Assembly: GCA_023375785.1 (NCBI GenBank)
Contig: SZWC01000812.1
Location: forward strand, 32,149-96,148
Direction of reading: 5' to 3'
Origin: Penium margaritaceum
Lineage: Eukaryota; Streptophyta; Zygnematophyceae; Desmidiales; Peniaceae
Length of the DNA: 64,000 nucleotides
Notes under the pieces: generated by a model
What the model saw: only the letters and a program-made list of their open reading frames with translations
Databases searched by the model: none
What the model was told of the DNA's origin: nothing
Translations under genes and position numbers: made by a program
In this document: positions 41,371-55,114 of the stretch, piece by piece
Layout of the letters: each line of letters starts with the position of its first letter
Position numbering within the stretch: the stretch's first letter is position 1

Positions 41371-43440
41371 CACGTACTTACCCGTACTTACACACACTTA
41401 CACGTACTTACCCGTACTTACACACACTTACACGTACTTACCCGTACTTACACACACTTACACGTACTTACCCGTACTTACACACACTTACACGTACTTA
41501 CCCGTACTTACACACACTTACACGTACTTACCCGTACTTACACACACTTACACGTACTTACCCGTACTTACACACACTTACACGTACTTACCCGTACTTA
41601 CACACACTTACACGTACTTACCCGTACTTACACACACTTACACGTACTTACCCGTACTTACACACACTTACACGTACTTACCCGTACTTACACACACTTA
41701 CACGTACTTACCCGTACTTACACACACTTACACGTACTTACCCGTACTTACACACACTTACACGTACTTACCCGTACTTACACACACTTACACGTACTTA
41801 CCCGTACTTACACACACTTACACGTACTTACCCGTACTTACACACACTTACACGTACTTACCCGTACTTACACACACTTACACGTACTTACCCGTACTTA
41901 CACACACTTACACGTACTTACCCGTACTTACACACACTTACACGTACTTACCCGTACTTACACACACTTACACGTACTTACCCGTACTTACACACACTTA
42001 CACGTACTTACCCGTACTTACACACACTTACACGTACTTACCCGTACTTACACACACTTACACGTACTTACCCGTACTTACACACACTTACACGTACTTA
42101 CCCGTACTTACACACACTTACACGTACTTACCCGTACTTACACACACTTACACGTACTTACCCGTACTTACACACACTTACACGTACTTACCCGTACTTA
42201 CACACACTTACACGTACTTACCCGTACTTACACACACTTACACGTACTTACCCGTACTTACACACACTTACACGTACTTACCCGTACTTACACACACTTA
42301 CACGTACTTACCCGTACTTACACACACTTACACGTACTTACCCGTACTTACACACACTTACACGTACTTACCCGTACTTACACACACTTACACGTACTTA
42401 CCCGTACTTACACACACTTACACGTACTTACCCGTACTTACACACACTTACACGTACTTACCCGTACTTACACACACTTACACGTACTTACCCGTACTTA
42501 CACACACTTACACGTACTTACCCGTACTTACACACACTTACACGTACTTACCCGTACTTACACACACTTACACGTACTTACCCGTACTTACACACACTTA
42601 CACGTACTTACCCGTACTTACACACACTTACACGTACTTACCCGTACTTACACACACTTACACGTACTTACCCGTACTTACACACACTTACACGTACTTA
42701 CCCGTACTTACACACACTTACACGTACTTACCCGTACTTACACACACTTACACGTACTTACCCGTACTTACACACACTTACACGTACTTACCCGTACTTA
42801 CACACACTTACACGTACTTACCCGTACTTACACACACTTACACGTACTTACCCGTACTTACACACACTTACACGTACTTACCCGTACTTACACACACTTA
42901 CACGTACTTACCCGTACTTACACACACTTACACGTACTTACCCGTACTTACACACACTTACACGTACTTACCCGTACTTACACACACTTACACGTACTTA
43001 CCCGTACTTACACACACTTACACGTACTTACCCGTACTTACACACACTTACACGTACTTACCCGTACTTACACACACTTACACGTACTTACCCGTACTTA
43101 CACACACTTACACGTACTTACCCGTACTTACACACACTTACACGTACTTACCCGTACTTACACACACTTACACGTACTTACCCGTACTTACACACACTTA
43201 CACGTACTTACCCGTACTTACACACACTTACACGTACTTACCCGTACTTACACACACTTACACGTACTTACCCGTACTTACACACACTTACACGTACTTA
43301 CCCGTACTTACACACACTTACACGTACTTACCCGTACTTACACACACTTACACGTACTTACCCGTACTTACACACACTTACACGTACTTACCCGTACTTA
43401 CACACACTTACACGTACTTACCCGTACTTACACACACTTA
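41371..43440 (+). repeat. 30-bp tandem amplification, 69 identical copies
   Basis: The 30-bp unit is three decamers, CACGTACTTA, CCCGTACTTA and CACACACTTA, repeated 69 times over 2070 bp with no difference I can see. The middle decamer with CCCG is rare elsewhere, so the block arose from one local variant. The perfect identity contrasts with the diverged array around it and implies very recent expansion or strong homogenisation. Two overlapping 815-codon frames cross the block; both are artefacts of the repeat. Confidence 0.97.
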
Positions 43441-44263
43441 CACGTACTTACACGTGCTTACACGCATTTACACGCACTTACACGAACTAACATAAACCTA
43501 CACGGAACTACATGTACTTAAACGCAATTACACGCACTTATACGTACTTACACATACTTACACATTCTTTCAAGCACTTGCACGCACTTATACGTACTTA
43601 CACGCACTTAAATACACTTGAAAACACGTGTACACACTTACACCAACTTACACGCACATATACCCACTTGCAAGTACTTATACGCATTTACACATGCTTA
43701 CACGCACTTACATGCACTTACACACCTTTACTCGCACATACACGCACTTACACGCACTTACACATACTTACATGCTCTTACACAATCTTACACACACTTA
43801 CATGCACTTACACGCACTTACACGCACTTACACGTACTTATATGCACCTAAACACACTAACACACACTTACACGCACTTACACGCATGTAAATGCACTAA
43901 CACGCACTTACACAAACTTACACGCACTTACACGCACTTGCACGTACTTACACGTACTTACACGTACTTACACGTACTTACACGTACTTACACATGCTTA
44001 AGCACACTTAAACGCACTTACACATACTTACACGCACAGACACGCACTAACACACACTTACACCCACTGATACGCACTTACAAGCACTTACACGCACTTA
44101 CACGCACTTGCACGCACTTGCACACATTTACATGCACTTGCACGCACTTACACGCACTTACACATACTTACACGGACTGACACGAACTTACAAATACTTA
44201 CACGCACTTACACGCACTTACACGCACTTACACGCATTTACACGCACATACACGCACTTACAC

Positions 44264-44626
44264 CTATGCTAACCACCTTCCTAAGTGATAGACGATCGAG
44301 GTCAACAATCAATCTCTATCTCTCGGGGCAAGTGACCGACCTTCGACAATCGACAAGGACACACTGTGCTCAGAATGGGCTCAAACGCGGCACTCTCCTT
44401 CTCTCATCCACAGCCTATCCATTCCCACCATCAATTCTCACTCTAATCCATCTTAACATTGTCAATGCCTCATCCCTACATGTGGACCCGGGTTCACTCG
44501 CATGTCCCTCTATATATTTTCCTCTTATTTCCCCCCACAGGCTAGTCATCGACCTAGTCGTCGACCAGGTTGATGACTACTGATCATCGATCACCTCCGG
44601 GTGATCAACGATCGAGATCAGCATAA
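44264..44626 (+). mobile_element. 363-bp TIR element (MITE-like), copy 3
   Basis: This is homologous to the islands at 27354 and 32576 and has the same 363-bp length. It starts CTATGCTAA, ends TCAGCATAA, and ACTTACAC stands on both sides. The minisatellite on both sides also matches that around copy 1 for more than a kilobase downstream, so this copy was carried by a segmental duplication of the array. Confidence 0.72.
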
Positions 44627-45170
44627 ACTTACACATACTTACACGTACTAACACATACTTACACGCACTTACACACACTTACATGCACTTACATGCACTT
44701 ACACGCACTTACACGCACTTACACCAACGTACTGGCATTTATACGCACTTACACACACTTACACGCATTTACACGCACTTATACACAATTACACACACTT
44801 ACACGTCACTACACTCACTTACACGCATTTCCATGCGCTTACACACACTTTTACATTCTTTCGCACACTTACACGAACATAGACCCACTTCCACGTACTT
44901 ATACACACTTCAACGCACTTACACGTACTTGCACACACTTACACAAACCTACACGCACTGACACACACTGACACGCACTCACATGTATTTGCATGCACTT
45001 ACACGCACTTACATGCACTTACATGTACTTACACGCACTAACACGCACTTGCACGTCTTTACATGCACTTACATGCACTAACACGCACTTACATGACTTA
45101 CACGCACTTACACGCACTTACACGCTCTTACATACACTAACCCGCACTTACACGCACTTACACAAACCTA

Positions 45171-46150
45171 CACGCACTTACACACACTTACACGCACTTA
45201 CACGTACTTTCAGGTACTTATACATGCTTCCACGCACTTACACATACTTACACATACTTACATGATCGTACACATACTAACACGTACTGACACACACTGA
45301 CACGCACTTGTACGCACTTACACACACTTACACGCACTTACACGTACTTTCAGGTACTTATACATGCTTCCACGCACTTACACATACTTACACATACTTA
45401 CATGATCGTACACATACTAACACGTACTGACACACACTGACACGCACTTGTACGCACTTACACACACTTACACGCACTTACACGTACTTTCAGGTACTTA
45501 TACATGCTTCCACGCACTTACACATACTTACACATACTTACATGATCGTACACATACTAACACGTACTGACACACACTGACACGCACTTGTACGCACTTA
45601 CACACACTTACACGCACTTACACGTACTTTCAGGTACTTATACATGCTTCCACGCACTTACACATACTTACACATACTTACATGATCGTACACATACTAA
45701 CACGTACTGACACACACTGACACGCACTTGTACGCACTTACACACACTTACACGCACTTACACGTACTTTCAGGTACTTATACATGCTTCCACGCACTTA
45801 CACATACTTACACATACTTACATGATCGTACACATACTAACACGTACTGACACACACTGACACGCACTTGTACGCACTTACACACACTTACACGCACTTA
45901 CACGTACTTTCAGGTACTTATACATGCTTCCACGCACTTACACATACTTACACATACTTACATGATCGTACACATACTAACACGTACTGACACACACTGA
46001 CACGCACTTGTACGCACTTACACACACTTACACGCACTTACACGTACTTTCAGGTACTTATACATGCTTCCACGCACTTACACATACTTACACATACTTA
46101 CATGATCGTACACATACTAACACGTACTGACACACACTGACACGCACTTG
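45171..46150 (+). repeat. 140-bp tandem amplification, 7 copies
   Basis: The word CAGGTACTTATACATGCTTC recurs at 45211, 45351, 45491, 45631, 45771, 45911 and 46051, with identical sequence between. The period is exactly 14 decamers. The corresponding segment after copy 1 of the TIR element is present only once (near 28300), so this expansion happened after the segmental duplication. Confidence 0.93.
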
Positions 46151-47880
46151 TACGCACTTACACACACTTACACGCACTTACATGTACTTACATGCACTTG
46201 CACGAGCTTACATGCACTTACGCGCACTAGCACACACTTACATGACTTACACGCACTTACACGCACTTCCACAAACCTACACGCACTTACACACACTTAC
46301 AGACTTACACGCACTTACAGAAATAAACACAAACCTACAGGCATTTACACACCCTTGCATGATATAACACGCATTTACACGCACTTACATATACGTTCAC
46401 ACACGAACATGTACTTGCAAGTACTTACACGCACTTACGCACACCTACAAACACTTACACACATTTACATGCATTTACACACATATACACACACTTACAT
46501 ACACTTACATGCACTTACACACACTTATATGCACTAACACAAACTTACACGCACTTCCGCACACTTACACGCACTCACACGAACTTATAAACACTTACAC
46601 ACACTTATTCGCACTTTCACTCTTATACACGCACTAGCATGCACTTACACGCACTAACACACACTTATACGTACTTACACGCACTTACACATGCTTACAC
46701 ACACTTACACACACTTACACGCACTTACATGCACTTACACGAACTTAAACCACACTTACACACACTTACACGCACTTACACGCTCTTACATACACTAACC
46801 CGCACTTACACGCACTTACACGCACTAGCACAAACTTACACAAACTTTCATGTACTTAAATACACTTCCACACACACTTACACATACTTACATGCACTTA
46901 CACACACTTACACGCATTTACACGCGCTTACACATACTTAGATGCACTTACACGCACTTGCACCCACTTACATACACTTACACACACTTACACGTACTTA
47001 CACATGCGTACATGTTCTTACACATGTTTACACGCACTTACACGTACTTACACGCACTTACTTGCACTTACACGTACTTATACGTACTTACACGCATTTA
47101 CATGCAATTACACGCACTTACACGCCCTTACACACACTTACACACACTTCCACAAACTTACATTCACTTAGACAAACAAACGCGTACTTGTATCCACTTA
47201 CACGCACTTACACGCACTTACATGTACTTATACCTACTTACACGTACTAACACGCACTTACATACACTTGCATGCACTTACACGCAGTTATACGTGCTAA
47301 CACGTATTCATACACACTTGCATGCACTTACAAACACTTACTTGCACTTACACGTACTTTCATGTACTTACACACACTTACACCCACTTACATGCACTTA
47401 CACGCAATTGCATGCATATACACATACTCACACACGCGTACACGCACTTACAGGCACTTACATGAACATACACGGACTTACATGTACTTACACACACTTA
47501 CACGTATGTACAAGCACGTATACACACTTACAAGCACTTACACTTACGTACACTCACGTACACGCACTTACACGCAATTACATGCAATTAGACGCACTTA
47601 AATGCACTTACACACACTTACACACACTTACATGTATGTATACATACCGAAACGCACTTACACGCATTAACATGAACTTACATGCAATTACACGCACTCG
47701 CACGTACTTAAACGCACTTACACTCACTTACACGCACTTACACGCACTTGCACGCACTTATACATACTTATACGCACTTACATGCACTTACACACATTTA
47801 CACCCACTTGCATACACTTACACGAATGTACAAAGACTTACACACACCTACACACACTGATAGGCACTTACACGCACTTA

Positions 47881-48080
47881 CACGCACTTACACGCACTTA
47901 CACGCATATACACACACATACACGTACTTACACGCACTTACATGCACTTACACAAACTTACACGCACTTACACGCACTTACACGCACTTACACGCACTTA
48001 CACGCATATACACACACATACACGTACTTACACGCACTTACATGCACTTACACAAACTTACACGAACTTACAGGCACCTG
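47881..48080 (+). repeat. 100-bp duplication in the minisatellite
   Basis: CACGCATATACACACACATA recurs at 47901 and 48001. Two copies, ten decamers apart. Confidence 0.75.
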
Positions 48081-50640
48081 CACGTACTAACAAGCACATA
48101 CACGTACTTGAACAAACTTACACGTACTTACAAGCACTTACAGGCATTCACCCACACTTACACCAACTTACACACACTAACACACACTGAAACACACTTA
48201 CACGCACTTATATACACTTATACACACTTACATATACTCACACGCACTTACACGCACTTACATGCACTTACAAGCACTTACACGTACTTATACATACTTA
48301 CATGAACCTACAAAAAATTAAACCACTTAAACCGCACTTATACGCACTTGCACACACTTACACATAGTTACAGGTGCTTAAACGTACTTACACACGCACT
48401 TATACGCACTTACACACACTTACACACTCTTACACAAACTTACAGGCACTTACAAGCACTCACATGAACTTACACACACTTATACGCATTTACACGCACT
48501 TACACGCACTAACACGCACTTACACGCACTTATACATACTTCAACGCACTTGCACATATTTACACGCACTTGTACGATTTTACACGTACGTATACGCACT
48601 TACAATAACGTTTAGCCATTAAGACGCACTCATACTTACTAACACACACTTACACGCACATACACACACTTACACACACTTGTACGCACTTACACACACG
48701 TACACGCACTTCCACACACTTACACACAAGGAACTAACACACACTTACACGTACTTACAAGCACTTACACGCACTTACACGTACCTACATGTGCTTACAT
48801 GTATTTACAGACACTTGCATGCACTTACACGTACTTGCACTTACACATACTTACACGCACTTACACGTACTTACACACACTTACATGCATATATACACGC
48901 TTACACACACTTACACGCACTTACACGTACTTACACGAACTTACACACACTTACACAAACTTACACGTACTTACAAGCACGTAGACCCACGTACCAGCAC
49001 TTACACATACTTACATGCACTTGCACACACTTACACGCACTTTCACGCACTTACATACACTTACACGCACTTACACGTACTTACACGCACTTACACACAC
49101 TTACGCGTATTAACACACACTTACATACACTTACACAAACGTACATGCACTTATACACGTTTACACACATTTACATGCACTTACACACACTTACATGCAC
49201 TTACATGCACTTATACATGTTTACACACATTTACACGCACTTACACTTACACTTACTTACACTTACTTACATGCACTTACACACACTTTCACGCACCTAC
49301 ATGCACTTACACACATTTATACGTACTTGCACAAGCTTACACACACTTACACGCACTTACACGCACTTACCCATACTTGCACCAGCTTACACGCACTTAC
49401 ACGCACTTACACGCACTTATACGCACTTACACACACTTAGACACACTTACACGCACTTACAAGAACTTACCAAATATAACACCACCTAAACTGAACATAC
49501 ACACACTTGCACGCACTCACACGTACTAACACGTTCTTAAACGCACTTACACGCAGTTACACGCACTTACGCACACTTACACAAGATAACACGCACCACA
49601 CTTGCACACACTTACAAACACTTACACGCACTAACATGCACTTACACGCACATACATGCACTTACACGAACTTAAACCACACTTACTTGCACTTACACAC
49701 ACTTACACGCACTTGCACGCACTTACATACACTTACACATCCTTACACATACTGACATACATTACACGCACTTACACACACTTACAGATACTTATACGTA
49801 CTTACACAAAATTACATGTACTTACATGAACTTACACGTACTTACACGCACTTACACACACTTACACGCACTTACACGTACTTACACGCACTTACACACA
49901 CTTACATGCACTTACACGTACTTACAGCAACTCACACACACTTACTCGCACTTACGTGCACTTACACAAACTTACACGCACTTAGACACAACTACGCATA
50001 CTTAGACAAAGTTACACAAACGTACACGCACTGACGCAAATTTACACGCACTTACCCGCACTTACACAGACTTACACGCACTTACACACACTTACATGCA
50101 ATTACACGTACTTACACGCACCTATACAAACGCACACGTACTTACACGTACTTATACGTAGGTACACATACTTACACATACATACATGTACTTACGCACA
50201 CTTACACGTACCTACACGTACTTACTCACACTTACACGCACTTACATGCGCTTACATACACTTACACACACTTAGTCGCACTTATGCAAACTTACACGCA
50301 CGAACACACACTGACACACATTTACACGCACTTACATGCACTTACACGTACTTGCACAAACCTACACGCACTTACACGCATTTACATGCACTTACATATC
50401 CTTCTACTCTTCCACGCACTTACACACACTTACACGCAGTTATACGCACTTGCATAAACTTACACACACTTACACAAACATACACGCACTTACACAAACT
50501 TACACGCACTTACACAAACTTATACACACTTACACGCACTTACACGCACTTACACGCACTTACATGCACTTACACGCACTTACACCCACTTACACGTACG
50601 TACACCTACTTATACGTACTTACACACACTTACACGCACT

Positions 50641-51540
50641 TACACGTACGTACGCACAATTACATGCACTTATACGCACTTACACACACTTACATGCACT
50701 TACACAGACTTACATACGCCTACATGTACTTCCACACACTTCACCACACTCACACGTACTTGCACGTACTTACACGCACTTACACGCACTTGCACGCACT
50801 TACATACACTTACACGCACTTACACGTACGTACGCACAATTACATGCACTTATACGCACTTACACACACTTACATGCACTTACACAGACTTACATACGCC
50901 TACATGTACTTCCACACACTTCACCACACTCACACGTACTTGCACGTACTTACACGCACTTACACGCACTTGCACGCACTTACATACACTTACACGCACT
51001 TACACGTACGTACGCACAATTACATGCACTTATACGCACTTACACACACTTACATGCACTTACACAGACTTACATACGCCTACATGTACTTCCACACACT
51101 TCACCACACTCACACGTACTTGCACGTACTTACACGCACTTACACGCACTTGCACGCACTTACATACACTTACACGCACTTACACGTACGTACGCACAAT
51201 TACATGCACTTATACGCACTTACACACACTTACATGCACTTACACAGACTTACATACGCCTACATGTACTTCCACACACTTCACCACACTCACACGTACT
51301 TGCACGTACTTACACGCACTTACACGCACTTGCACGCACTTACATACACTTACACGCACTTACACGTACGTACGCACAATTACATGCACTTATACGCACT
51401 TACACACACTTACATGCACTTACACAGACTTACATACGCCTACATGTACTTCCACACACTTCACCACACTCACACGTACTTGCACGTACTTACACGCACT
51501 TACACGCACTTGCACGCACTTACATACACTTACACGCACT
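50641..51540 (+). repeat. 180-bp tandem amplification, 5 copies
   Basis: TACACGTACGTACGCACAAT recurs at 50641, 50821, 51001, 51181 and 51361, with identical sequence between. A partial sixth occurrence lies at 51781. The unit is 18 decamers. Confidence 0.93.
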
Positions 51541-52420
51541 TACACGTACTTACATGCACTTTCACACACTTACACACACCTACGTGCACCTACATGCACT
51601 TACGTGCACTTACACGCACTTACACGTACTTATACGCACTTACACGCACTTACCCACACTTACACAAACCTATACACATGTACAGGCACATACACGTACT
51701 TACACGCACTTACACGCACTTAAGCGTACTTCCAGGTACTTACACAACCTTACACGCACTTGCACTCACTTACACGCACTTACACGTACGTACGCACAAT
51801 TACATGCACTTATACGCACTTACACATACTTACACAAACGTAGACGCACTTGCATGCAATTACACGCACTTACACAAACGTACACAAATGTACACACACT
51901 TATGCAACTTACACACACTTACACACCTTCACATACGTTTACGCACTTACACGCACTTACACACACTTATATGCACTTGCATGCACTTACACACACTTTC
52001 ATGCACCCACACTAACTTACACAAACGTACACGTACTTATACGTAGTTATGCACACTTACACGCACATACACATACGTAGACACACTTACACACACTTAC
52101 ACACACTTACACACACTTACACGCACTTACACGCACTTAGATGCACTTACGTGCATTTACTCGCACTTATACGCACTTACATGCACTTACACGTACGTGC
52201 ACGAACTTACATGCACCTACACAAACGTACACGCACTTACATGCCCTTCTGCACTTACATGCACTTACACACACTTACATGCACTTACACGCACGTACAC
52301 GTACTTACACACACTTAGATAAATCTACACAAATTTACACGAACTTACACGCACTTACACAAACTTATACACACTTACACGCACTTATACGCACTTGCTT
52401 GCACTTACACGTACTTACAT

Positions 52421-52640
52421 GCACTTACACAAACTTATAAGCACTTAGACGCACTTACACAGACGTACATGCACTTACACGTACTTACACGCACATACAC
52501 ACACTTACACGCACTTACACGCACTTACATGCACTTACACAAACTTATAAGCACTTAGACGCACTTACACAGACGTACATGCACTTACACGTACTTACAC
52601 GCACATACACACACTTACACGTACATACACGCACTTACAC
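52421..52640 (+). repeat. 110-bp duplication in the minisatellite
   Basis: AAACTTATAAGCACTTAGAC recurs at 52431 and 52541. Two copies. Confidence 0.8.
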
Positions 52641-53103
52641 ACACTTACACACACTTGCATGCACTTACACGCACTTACACAGACTTACACCCATTTACAC
52701 GCACTTACACACACTTACACGCACTTATGTGTACTTACACGCACTTACACGACGTTACACGCACTTACACACAATGACACGCACTCACACACACTTACAT
52801 GAACGTACATGCACTTACGCAAACTAATACACACTTACATGCACTTACAGGCACTTACATGCACTTACACGCACTTACACGCACCTATACAAACGTACGT
52901 CCACTTACATGTAGTTACGCACAGGTATACACACTTTCACGCACATACACGCACTTACACACACTTATACGCACTTACACGCACTTACACGCACTTACAG
53001 GCACTTACACGCACTTACATGCACTTACACACACTAACCTGCACTTACATGAACTTACACACACTTACACGCAGTGACACGCATTTACACGCACTTACAC
53101 GCA

Positions 53104-53700
53104 CTTACACGCACTTTCACGCACTTGTATGAACATACACGCACTTACACGCACTTACATGCACTTACACGTTCTTCTCCGCTTCCATGTACGTATACGT
53201 ACTTTCACACACTTACATGCACTTACGTGCACTTACACGCACTTACATGCACTTACACGCACTAACACGTACATACACACACTTACACACATAAAAAAAC
53301 TTACATGCACTTTCACACACTTACACATACCTACACGCACCTACATGCACTTATGTGCACTTACACGCACTTACACGCACTTAAACGCACTTACATGTAC
53401 TTACACACAGTTACATGCACTTACACGCACTTACACGCACTTACATGCACTTTTATGCACTTGCACGTACTTACACGCACTTACACGCACTTACACGCAC
53501 TTACATGCACTTTTATGCACTTGCACGTACTTACACGCACTTACACGCACTTACACGCACTTTCACGCACTTGTATGAACATACACGCACTTACACGCAC
53601 TTACATGCACTTACACGTTCTTCTCCGCTTCCATGTACGTATACGTACTTTCACACACTTACATGCACTTACGTGCACTTACACGCACTTACACACACTT
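53104..53700 (+). repeat. 446-bp-offset duplication with an irregular GTTCTTCTCCGCTTCC patch, plus a 60-bp duplication
   Basis: The stretch with GCACTTTCACGCACTTGTAT and the unusual GTTCTTCTCCGCTTCC word occurs twice, near 53111-53250 and 53557-53690, offset by 446 bp. In between, CATGCACTTTTATGCACTTG occurs twice 60 bp apart (near 53443 and 53503), and again near 53925. Confidence 0.75.
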
Positions 53701-53989
53701 ACACGCACTCATGCGCACTTCCACGTACTTGCACAAACTTACACGCACTTAGACGCACTTACACGCACTTACGCACACGTTTTTGCACTTACATGAAGTT
53801 ACACGCACTTACAAGAGCTTACACACAGTTACACACAATTACACACACACCAACACTCACTTACATGAACGTACACGTACTTACGCAAATTTAAACACAC
53901 TTACACACACTTACACGCACTTACATGCACTTTTATGCACTTGCACGTACTTACACGCACTTACACGCACTTACACGCACAGTCGGCGC

Positions 53990-54180
53990 GTTGGAAGGAT
54001 GCGATCTGTCCATCCAACGAGGCATAGGATGCGGAGTGCCATGGTAGTGTGGGTTACCCCTGTGTCGATGATAGCGAAGAACTTGCGGCCGCAGATCCAA
54101 ATCATGCAACAGGCAACTTCGTTGTGGCGGTCATTGCGGCGAGGCGGTTCCAGAGGCTGTGGTGCCCAACCCCAATCCAT
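53990..54180 (-). pseudogene. Gypsy retropepsin-like protease region, minus-strand copy
   Basis: The minus strand encodes PQPLEPPRRNDRHNEVACCMIWICGRKFFAIIDTGVTHTT, with an aspartic-protease DTG. It is homologous to 63030-63150. The sequence passes into minisatellite at 53980, within the protease domain. Confidence 0.78.
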
Positions 54181-55114
54181 CCCTCCTTATCCAGTTCTGG
54201 TAGGGCCTCTTCTACGACCCGTCGGGTGTTTTGAGTGCCGTGTGTTGCAGTGGTACAGGTGAGGGAGATACCAACGGTCTGGAGGCGATGGTTGGCTCAG
54301 GGAAACAATTCTCTGAGCCGCGGAGCCAGCTCAGGGTGAAGTCGGAGGAATCGAAGAAGTTTATGGATGCGATGGGAGTGGAGAAGAGTTTTTCTACCTG
54401 ATCCGTGGACATTGCCGCAAGGGCGGGAGCATGGTGGGGCACCGACGAGGTATTGGCGGAGGCTGGAACTTTCGTAGGTGCGGGATCCGTAGTTTGTCGC
54501 TTTTCCAAAGGTCGCACAGACCGGGAAGTGACGGCCTCATACAGTCGAGCCTCAGCAGCTTTTGCCCGTCGCCGCAGGTCGTTCTAGAGTTGTGCAGCCT
54601 CCTCCAGGTCCCATCCGCGGAGTTTTAGTCGACGGGCTCGGGTATTGAGCTCCGTCTCCACAGGTGTGGGTGTCACGTGTGTGGTTTCATCCTCCGCCAT
54701 AGGCAAGCCCAGCTTTACGCTGCGGACTCCGGCCACGGGGTTTTGCAGCGGGTTTGGCAAGATACCGTGGCCTGTTCCTTGGGTCGCCAGGTCTTGTCCA
54801 CTGGGGGGTGGAGGCGGTTGCTATTGCCACAGTTGCCGCTGATGTTGCTGACCCCACCACGTCTGGTTACAAAACGTCTGCCACTACTAGACCATGTGGT
54901 CGTGGGAGACTGGGTCAGGGTACTGAGCTGCTTGTCGTTTATGTGGGTAATCCTAAGCAATGTGTTCCAGGCTATGGCAGGTGTATCAAGCTCTTGGCTT
55001 CTGCTGCTGCAGGGGCAGGGCGTGGGAGGGGGAGGGTGCACGAGTCTCACCGCCCTGATATTGTCGGGTGGACCGTTGTCTGGTAAAAATAGATATGGCG
55101 CCCCGCATCGCATC

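Larger units (their letters stand above)
22355..53980 (+). repeat. Giant 10-bp minisatellite array (unit ACTTACACGC), forward orientation
   Basis: About 31.6 kb of tandem decamers with consensus ACTTACACGC, interrupted only by three 363-bp elements, a partial copy beside an N, and small irregular patches (for example 26558-26590). The commonest variants are ATGC, ACAC and ACGT in place of ACGC, while the CTTA core is kept best. Nested secondary amplifications are listed separately. One strand has no stop codon in any frame of the perfect unit, because TTACACGCAC repeated three times never gives TAA, TAG or TGA. This explains long open frames encoding repeats like HLHALTRTYT in overlapping frames. 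None has the features of a gene. The array begins inside copia integrase sequence at 22355 and ends at gypsy sequence at 53981. Confidence 0.97.

Noticed and set aside
41048-43521. Two overlapping 815-codon plus-strand open frames
   Set aside because: Both are translations of the 30-bp repeat in different frames. The repeat has no stop on this strand, so their length says nothing about coding.
50336-52046. Open frames of about 560 codons in two frames
   Set aside because: They are translations of the 180-bp amplification and surrounding decamers, for the same reason.
22355-53980. CRISPR array
   Set aside because: There are no unique spacers between conserved repeats, the unit is only 10 bp, and the genome is eukaryotic.
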